Positions 56,613 through 64,000 of a stretch of DNA of 64,000 nucleotides are shown here, in pieces. This DNA comes from Flammula alnicola (lineage: Eukaryota > Basidiomycota > Agaricomycetes > Agaricales > Strophariaceae): positions 1 to 64,000 of the forward strand of contig JADNRV010000129.1 in the NCBI GenBank assembly GCA_015499995.1. The letters are read 5' to 3'. Within the stretch, counting starts at the first letter, position 1. Every line of letters begins with the position of its first letter. The translations under genes and the position numbers were made by a program. Below the pieces are notes generated by a model that saw only the letters and a program-made list of their open reading frames with translations, did not search any database and was not told where the DNA came from.

Positions 56613-59363
56613 AACCGGAAAACACACACCATTTCGACCACGATCGACGCGATCTGTATCAAATGATACTGATATACATAACAATTGAACAAGTAGCGAT
56701 GCGGGGGCATCACATACTCGTCCCTTCTTGACTCTCTCTCCTCTTCTTGCACAGGCTCGTCCTTGCCTGCCTTCTCTCTTGCGTCCCCCGAGCCTTCCGC
56801 ATCCGGATGTCCGTGCGCAAATCCGTTTGCGTCAGAAGAAGGCAGAGGCGTGAATCCCATATTGGGTGATGTCGGCTGTGACGTGGCCGGCGAAGTGGGC
56901 CCATCTTCAAAGGCGGGTCGGTATGGATCCAAAACGGCATGCCTGTAGGACGAAATTGAAAGGTAAGTCATAAATCCAAGATATATATATACACAAAAAA
57001 CGTCGAGAAAAAATCATCGAGACGGAAAGATGGAGAACAAAAGAAAAGAGACTGGAACGCACCGCTCAGACTCCCTGAACTTCTCCAACTGCGCCATAAC
57101 CTTCTCCCTGACCTCCTTAATCTTCTTCACCCTCTCTTCCTGTCTCTTCCTCGCCTCTTCTTGCTTAATGCCAAGAAAGTACAGCATTCGGCCATCGCGC
57201 ACGGTGCCGAACCAGGTCTGCGTGGTACTAAGCCCAAGTTGGCACGCCTCGAGGAGTGGGTCGCAACTGTTGGCGTCGATGAAGGTAGGTTAGCGGATGG
57301 TAACAAGAATAGTAAATCTGAATAAGTGCTCGGTGCGTATATGCGCATATGATTTTCCTCAAATTCACGAAGAAGGGGAACGATAGAGAAGAAAACACCA
57401 AAACACGAACCTTTGCTTCAAAAGTTCCATACTCCCCTCAGTATACTCCTCCTCATGCGGATCATGCAACCTCGTCAACTCCAAATTCAGGTATCGCTGC
57501 GACTCGAATGTCCCAACAGCAAGTTCCGGCCTCTTCGCTCTGGCTTTCGCGAGCGACAACAAGGACATGTGCAGTATATGGTGATGATGATGGTGGTGCC
57601 CGTGTGAATGGTGCGTATGTAGATACGAGTGCGCATGGGTCAGCGAGTGCGAGTGCGAATGCGCGAGCTTGAGAGGCGACTGAGCAATTGAAGAGGGCCG
57701 CGTAGGTGCTTGAGAGCGAGTGGTGGCGCGCGACAACTGCTGCAAGTTCGGTCTCGATGCCGATGTACGCAACGCGGGATCTCCTTCGTTGTCGCCACGG
57801 GTACTACCGTCGCCCCTCTCAGGCGACGGTGCTCTCGAAGTGGCTCTCGAGGTGGCTCTAGAAAGTACACCATGAGGAGTACCAGGTGCAGTACCAGCAG
57901 GGGTATGGGCTGCCGTACCCGGAAACTTCTCTCTCGCAGGATCAATCAAGCCAAAATAGACCCCCAGCCCATCTGCACGACCCGCCAACCTCCTAGACAT
58001 CTTCTGAAATGCACGAAAATCGTGCGGCGCGAACCTGCCATAAATTAAGTCCGACTTGAGCAAGCGGGCTGCTGCAGCAAGAGGTATGAGCGCAGCTTCA
58101 GTTTTCCTCGTCTCGCTGCGCATAGCGACAAGGGTTAAAGTGAAGGAAGGTGAGGTCAGCGAGTCGGTGGATAGGAGCGTTCGGTGGTGTGTAAGAGAAG
58201 CGAGCATGGGTGTTAGGACCGCGGCAAGACGAGTTGTGAACAGGGCTGAAATCGTGGATGGAAAGATGAACAGGGATCCAAGGAGAGCGAGGGCGCTGTG
58301 CATGGCAAGAGGTACGGCGATGGCACGTCCAATGAGGTAAAATGGGAAAGGGAAGAAGTTGGCGTTCGTTAGACTGATATCTACAATATGTAGGCGCAAC
58401 AATCAGCACTTCGTGGCTGGTGCAGAAGAGGAAGCCGAGAGGTGGACGCACCAAGGCATATGCAGCCAAATACGCAGGCGGCTAGATATGGACCAGGGCC
58501 TTGTCGGGCTCTGATGTACAGGATGAATGCACTCCCAAAAAATACAAAGATCGCCATGATGCTCGTGGGCTGCATCGAACACAACATGAATGAAGGTACA
58601 GTAAAACAGTAAGAGGGTTGGCTTACTGCGGCTTCAATGAACTGCCCACTAACAGCCTGTGCCAGGGTGACGGTGGGATCATGGACGCTGCGAGCCAAGT
58701 TGGCAAGAAAGATACCTAGACACGCCCAACTAGAAGGATGAATAATATGAGACAGAAGTCGAAGAGAAAGCAAAGCATAGACTCACGCCCAAGCTAAACA
58801 GACGAGTGTCATAATGATCATCTCGCGTTCGAGAACAGACATGAAAGGATCGCTCGGTGGGGATAGGAAGGCGGCTAATTAAGCGATAAATTTTTGAGAA
58901 CAGTCAAGCTTGAAGGAAATTTGACGACAAACCGATGAGGATGAGAAAGCTTGCCTAATGATATCTTCTATGAGTAAGGAAATTCATTGCGGATAAGAAA
59001 TGAAATACATACCTGACCCATCTTAATCTCAACTGGTGGAATGATGAACAACACAGCTGAAACCCAGGTTACAAGCGCACATCGAATGGCAGGCTTAACC
59101 TTTGACCACACGAAATTCTGGGGAATCCATCCCAGGTGTTTGTCGAGAAAGATGAGTATCGGAGCGAGCCATGTATTTGGGAAGCCATCCGACGAAGATG
59201 AAGACGTCGAATTCGAACTCGAGTCAGAGCACTGCGACCCCGTGCGCGCAATCGTCACTTTCTTCTTTGACTTGCCCTCTGGTTTGGCCTGCGCGAATCT
59301 TCTCAGCTTTCGCCCACGAGCATTAGAGGCGGGATCCTCTTGTTTCTCGTTGGTCGCGTTCAT
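53930..59363 (-). CDS. FUSC/DUF2421 aromatic-acid-exporter-like transporter
   Basis: A long, many-exon gene from ATG 59363 to TGA 53932-53930, coding for roughly 1100 residues or more. Order: a basic N-terminal tail; a first block of membrane helices (KVKPAIRCALVTWVSAVLFI, SIMAIFVFFGSAFILYIRAR, ISLTNANFFPFPFYLIGRAI); a long cytosolic loop with a histidine tract (HSHGHHHHHHH near 57590) and a charged coiled stretch (KRQEERVKKIKEVREKV near 57140); a second membrane block (AIFALKAGMLTVLLCLPFFI, TTFSLVARIIATFFGGITGM, GYRIFVPGLARPRSWDTR, KRFTLVVAGVVAA); then a soluble C-terminal domain (DUF2421). This two-block plan is that of fungal ArAE/FUSC proteins related to Bre4, implicated in brefeldin A sensitivity. 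Substrate unknown. One intron (56314-56629) is unusually long. Confidence 0.8.
56563..56615. repeat. GAAA microsatellite in an intron
   Basis: An A-rich tract runs into about nine uninterrupted GAAA units (56577-56614). It lies just inside the 5' end of the 316-nt intron of the minus-strand transporter gene, and could vary in length. Confidence 0.85.
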
Positions 59364-60449
59364 GGTGGCGAACCCAAAGGAGGGGCCGAAAATTGTTTAT
59401 AACCGAGGCAGCGATAGTCATGTTGCCAGTTGCCACGGTGAGAAACAATCGGGATTCGGCAACCCTGACATCACTTCAAATTTGTCATTTTCACGCGGTG
59501 ATCCCGTACATTCAAAGATTAGATTAGATCAAAAGTATGTCACCCATACAGCCATTGACTCCGAGGGTACAGTCGATTTTCGAACCTCTCTTAACCCATA
59601 CCCCTCGGTGGACCGCCCACGCTATGGGTTATGGGGAGTTATGGGTTATGAGAGGTCAACTTTGGTGTAAATTTCGGTTGATAGCCGCTAAAACCTATGG
59701 GATATGAGGGGGTTATCGAGGGGTTCGACCAAGGTTCGAGTGTATATACCAATTGACAGTGGAGAGACCTGCTCGTAGTAAAAGGACGAGTCACTGGGCA
59801 CACGGTTCCAGAAGCCGGGAGAGACTCGTTCCGGAAATACTGCTGAACGTGACCCACCATGCACTCCGACTGGCGGCAAATGAGGTGTGCTGTGAGATAA
59901 ACTGAAGGCATGCCGCATCCGTCGCGTGTCAGAATAGGATCGCGTCGCCCAAGGATGGTCGACGTACCCCAAAAGAGTCCTGCGTAAGGACAACGGATCC
60001 CGGGAATTGCTGCGCGGTTTTCTTTGCACTGGGAGCACTTCGTTTATAATTATAAATACCTCAGGTCATGGAGTTAAAATGTGTGCTTATCTCACCAGTG
60101 ACCAGAGGTGTTAGTAAGTTACAGGATCTGCGAACTAATTGTCATGTTATTTACGAAGAGAGGAATAACGCTTCGTTACCGATGACCAGGAGTGCCAGTG
60201 GGAACCTTAGTGTTACCCATGATAAGGCCTTGATAAAATTTTCAGCGGAGATGCTACCGTGACGAAGTTGAACTCGACACATCTTTACATAAACTTTAAA
60301 GTCGTCCGGGTGTACTATGCGCCATCACCTTGAGAATAAATGCACTGGTGTCAGAATCATAATCAAAGACTATTGCTATTGCATATGGGCTTACGGGCAG
60401 AGGGTACGGATACCAGCAACAAGCTTGAGATATTGCTAATACTTACTTT
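59364..60449. other. intergenic
   Basis: 5' region of the FUSC-like gene. TTATGGGTTATG-like and CCCATA-like phrases recur at 59596-59715 as short direct and inverted repeats. No gene supported. Confidence 0.3.
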
Positions 60450-61050
60450 GAGTACATGCCTGCAGAGCATCAGCAACGTTCGCGACTGGCAGAGACAGCT
60501 TCGTTGAGTACTCATCTGTCGACGATATTGAGAAGGTCATGGAGTTATTGACATTACTGGTTCTTCAGAACGGATACAGCGATCTCCTGCCTGTAGATTT
60601 TAGATTTTATGCAAATTTTAGTTGCTTATGATAACGGTGATGTGCGGACTACATTGACCGATATGTCTGCTCTTGTACGGCGTGCACCGTCACCTTCGAT
60701 AAGCCCCGCAACAGCGTCCGGATGTACCACGCTTCCCTAATTGATAGATCGCGCTGGGAAAATTTCTTCCTTGATGCGACCATAGGACATATGTACAAAA
60801 CTTGCACGGCATTTACTTAGATACCTTGCCGAAGTACCAAACTTTACCTCCAACGGGCATCACCAACGTGGATCGGGACACATGCTCAATCGGTTTATAT
60901 CCCACTATCTCAGTATCTGGAATCATACTCTACCGAGGATCTCGCAAATGACCTGCAAAATCCTGATCTCATGGCACTCTTACGAAAATGAGCCTGGAAA
61001 CGTTTTACGAGGCACGCCGGCGGGATTTCTTTGACCACTTGCAGGAACAG
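60450..61050 (+). pseudogene. decayed NACHT NLR relic
   Basis: Plus-strand pieces in shifting frames mirror the segment after NACHT of the gene at 7961-10813. SSVDDIEKVMELLTLLVLQ matches SSVQEVEKVLTIITFIILH; GDVRTTLTDMSALV (about 60640-60680) matches GDVHIILCDMHAII; VRMYHASLIDRSRWENFFLD (about 60720-60776) matches LRLHHASLGDFLLDRSRSKG. Order and spacing agree, but at least one frameshift and several stops separate the pieces. No NACHT ATPase core is visible upstream, so only this part of the ancestral gene remains. Confidence 0.5.
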
Positions 61051-61608
61051 GTTTGATTTATGCTGCAAGTCAGCCGAGCGGCGAGCCAGGATGCGACAAA
61101 GTTGGCGATTATCAGTAGCTTGCCATTTCAACCAGCTCACGGACAAGATATAGCAACTCACAATCCTGCTTTTCCGGCGCCGTCCAAGAAACCTTTCTGG
61201 AAGCATATATGGCGCAGAGGTAGACGAGTGTAGCAATTTGTGCTGGTGTGTGCGAGTACTTATCTTTCCGATCCGTGGTTTCTTGTTCCTTCATCCAACG
61301 TTAAAACTTAACACGCTCGTCCAAACTTTCATTCCCGTGATCTCATAATTTTATAGCATCCTCGCACCAATGATAACAAACCTGATTAACATATTACTGA
61401 GCGTTGAGCCTGCGTTGACCCAAGGTTGACCGAGCTTGACCGAGCTGACAACGCCAGAGAAATCCGGCCCGGTGAACGCGTCTAAGTGCTAACATGCACA
61501 AATAACGCGCTTTCTGCGTTTCCACCAACTTGAACTTCGAGATTTTTTCTGACTAGTACTGGGCTTTGACTGGGCTTCGCCTACCTTCTCACAATCTTTC
61601 AGAAGGTA
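61051..61608. other. 5' flank of F-box gene
   Basis: No supported gene. TTGACC-type phrases repeat near 61415-61445 (TTGACCCAAGGTTGACCGAG then CTTGACCGAG). Confidence 0.3.
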
Positions 61609-64000
61609 ATGGCCACTTTATCTACATTGGTTGATGGACAGGGATTGCCGAACTCTTTGGACTCACAGCACATTGGGTTCATCTCAAGTAAGTCTTACTC
61701 AACCGATTGCTATTTGCTGTGCCAATGCATAACCTTTGGGAAGACAGACTCCAGCTCATTATACCACCGGAGAACGCGAAACCTCTACAGATGCGGAAGC
61801 CATCTCGCAAAGCATTATCGAGGCGCGGTAGAGGAGCACTGAAAGTTTTTCTTGATCTGCCGCTCGATGTCATTTTTGAGGCACGTACACACATACATAG
61901 CCACCCGACTGCGCGACTTCATGGATTCATCCTACCTCTAGGCACTATCCTATCTGGAACCGTTGGATCTCCTCACTCTTGCACGTCTCTCAAAAGAGTT
62001 CCGTGCTTTATTCATGTCTCGCTCCTCACTGTCTGTCTGGCGCCGTGTTCTCAACCAAGTCCCAGGCCTTCCCGAATGCCCGCGTGATTTAACGGAACCA
62101 CAATATGCGAGTCTCGTATTTGAGAAGTTCTGCATGGTAAGTCTCTCCTTTTTGGATCGTTCTCGTGATTGACATTCTGTTTCTAGGCCTGTGGAAGTAA
62201 TCACGGGGTGATTAACGTGGATTACCGCAGACGACTGAGGATGTGTGTTACTTGCTTCAAGAACAAGTAAGTATACTCAAAAGCACCGCCTCTGTCTAAC
62301 GTTATTGATACGCGAATGGTAGTACGATTACTGGACATTGCCTCATAAGCGAATACGGCCAGTTTGCACAAAACATATTTCCTTTGCTGCCATGCTCCGG
62401 AGAAGATATCGACGACAACATGGACGATTCAGACAGTGAGTCTTTCACCGATTTCTTATTACCGGTACTGATTACCACCGCAGAATACTACATTTACCTT
62501 GATTCGACCTTCTTCAAGCCTGAAGCAGAACTGATGCTTGCGGCACTCGACGAACGTACAGATGAACCCTGTGATACCGCTCAACTCTCCACCTTTATGG
62601 AGAACGAGTCATTGAACGCTTTATGCATGATAACGGTATGTGTACATGATACCCAAACTACTTACGACTGATGCTAGTGATTTTAGGAAGGAATTTCGAT
62701 AGCATTATGGCATGCTCAGAAGGGACTGGAGGCCATTATAGATGCATATGACACCATTGAGTCTCGATATCAGAAGTAGGTTGACGTTTCGCTGGGCATT
62801 GTACGATGAACACTGTCTGAACACACACAGAATAATGGCCGAGATCGGTCTTCTGGGATGGAATCCGGCTTATTTTCCTGAGGATAGCGACGAGGAATTT
62901 GAGGAATGGGAGAAGTACCTCCGTCAGCCGAAGGAGTTTAGTAAACGTGGTCCGTCACATTCCTCATGCTTCTATTCTACGATGTGGAAAGTATTCTCAG
63001 AAACGATCTAGGATGGAACATGATTCGTCCCAAGATGGAAGGGATTTACCTTCGCTGTAGAAGGCGGCGTCAAATCGATTCTCTCTTTAGGCGCGTCACG
63101 GAAGTCTACTTCCACCGCCGCGTAGTGCAGCCGGACGAAACGCGGATCACGATGCCTGGATGTGCAGATCTTGTTGACGACCCTTTCTTGGAAGAGTTCT
63201 TGGACCAAAAGCATGCTGGATGTACAGACGAAGAAATTCTCGCATTCGTGGACGACAAATTGTGCAACAACCCTAGTGGTGTCTTCATCCAGGAAGTGGA
63301 GCGTGGGCTTCTGCAGCAGATCAGATTGCTGGATGTCTCCGAAGAACCTCCATTTGAAGGCCTGGAACAAGCACGAATTTTGTTCCTATGCCCTTGTTTC
63401 GCCTGTCAGGACGAACATGGAAAGTCGGGTGGACTGATCTCGTACCCCGAAATTATTGGCCACCTAGCCGATGTGTACCCAGATCGTCGTTGGTCTTCTC
63501 TCTACCCTTGTATTCAGAGAGATGTGTACATTGCGGCAGGCGTCATCCTCGAAACATTGGGTCTCGAAAAGAATGCCACGAAAGACGAAGTCAATGTGCT
63601 TGGGAAGTTCGTCTGTGTCTGCCACCACCACATGTTCAGTGGTCCATTACCTTTCGAACAACTTGTAAGTGCATTGCTTTCATTCTAACCTTGGCCGTCA
63701 CTTACCCCCGTGCTTTCGGGTGATAGGTTCTTCATGTATACAACGAGCAACAATGGTATCGTGATATGAAGCTCCACGTTGCTCACAATATGTACGTTTT
63801 CTGAGTTCCATCTGGGAAATCCCCTTTCACAAGAATAGCGCTAACACAAGGAATAGGCGTCGCGTCGCGTTCGACTACCTCCTCAATAGTCATTCAGATC
63901 ATCGGCTGCCCGAGCTCATCAGGCATACTACGTCTGACGACGATGCCGAGACGCATCCCAGGACTCCACTCTCCGTACCGGAAACTCAGTCCACGGACGT
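61609..64000 (+). CDS. F-box protein, 3' end outside window
   Basis: A multi-exon gene starting at ATG 61609 and still open at the window end. After a basic N-terminal stretch (RKPSRKALSRRGRGALK) comes an F-box: VFLDLPLDVIFEALSYLEPL then DLLTLARLSKEFRALFMSRS and VWRRVLN. The following region has paired cysteines (CMACGSNH, then CVTCFKN), a possible zinc site. Acidic and helical stretches follow with no known repeat domain, similar to the long F-box proteins common in mushroom fungi. The intron inside the F-box (61881-61941) begins with GC rather than GT; only that choice keeps the domain in frame. By family it would serve as substrate adaptor of an SCF ubiquitin ligase; substrate unknown. Confidence 0.82.

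Noticed and set aside
56335..56625. Phe/Leu/Ser-rich ORF on the minus strand
   Set aside because: It is translation of the GAAA microsatellite within an intron.

Overview
The window looks like nuclear DNA of a basidiomycete fungus, most likely a mushroom-forming Agaricomycete. Genes are split by many short GT-AG introns (mostly 45-65 nt). The gene families are also typical of that class: an NLR-like NACHT protein, F-box/LRR proteins, a DUF6534 membrane protein, a GMC oxidoreductase, a DUF2421/FUSC-like transporter and an SH3-TBC protein. No rRNA, tRNA, CRISPR array or replication origin was recognised. All gene models are manual splices, checked for reading frame where exon lengths are given.

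Layout. 0-7.7 kb: a foldback hAT-like MITE (531-1411), an ABCG-type half transporter (2066-4878, +), a second small MITE (6300-6569) and a compact catalase-like haem protein (6694-7697, +). 7.9-16.2 kb: an intact NACHT NLR-like gene (7961-10813, -), an APH-fold kinase (12776-13603, +), a small acidic protein (13981-14395, -), and a three-exon gene (14734-16189, -) that joins an unknown N-terminal region, an in-frame 39-bp minisatellite and a DUF4267 membrane domain. 16.7-25.2 kb is repeat-rich. It holds a 1.08-kb foldback element, three copies of a two-part dispersed repeat, a GFA-domain gene (18581-19198, +), and a nested transposon pair in which a 1.5-kb element carrying a truncated ORF sits in the end of another element.

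25.6-32.8 kb is one very large gene (2257 codons) for an SH3 and TBC-domain protein whose middle is low-complexity. 33.9-39.6 kb carries a secreted GMC oxidoreductase and a small eight-cysteine secreted protein, both on the minus strand. 40-50.7 kb has an F-box/LRR-like relic, LSM6, a Tc1/mariner-type MITE, an F-box/LRR gene, a homeodomain-like gene, a GDT1 cation/proton antiporter and a DUF6534 membrane protein. 51.5-53 kb is a decayed repeat region. 53.9-59.4 kb is a long minus-strand DUF2421/FUSC-like transporter. The right end has a decayed NLR relic related to the 8-10.8 kb gene and a partial F-box gene running off the window.

The genes do not form an evident pathway or cluster. They are housekeeping genes (LSM6, GDT1, SH3-TBC) mixed with accessory detoxification, sensing and secretion genes, and several mobile-element insertions lie just upstream of start codons. 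The most notable observations are the nested insertion whose empty site can be read from the other terminal repeat, the minisatellite-linked DUF4267 gene, the TBC domain lacking the expected catalytic fingers, and the NLR with an unassigned C-terminal half.
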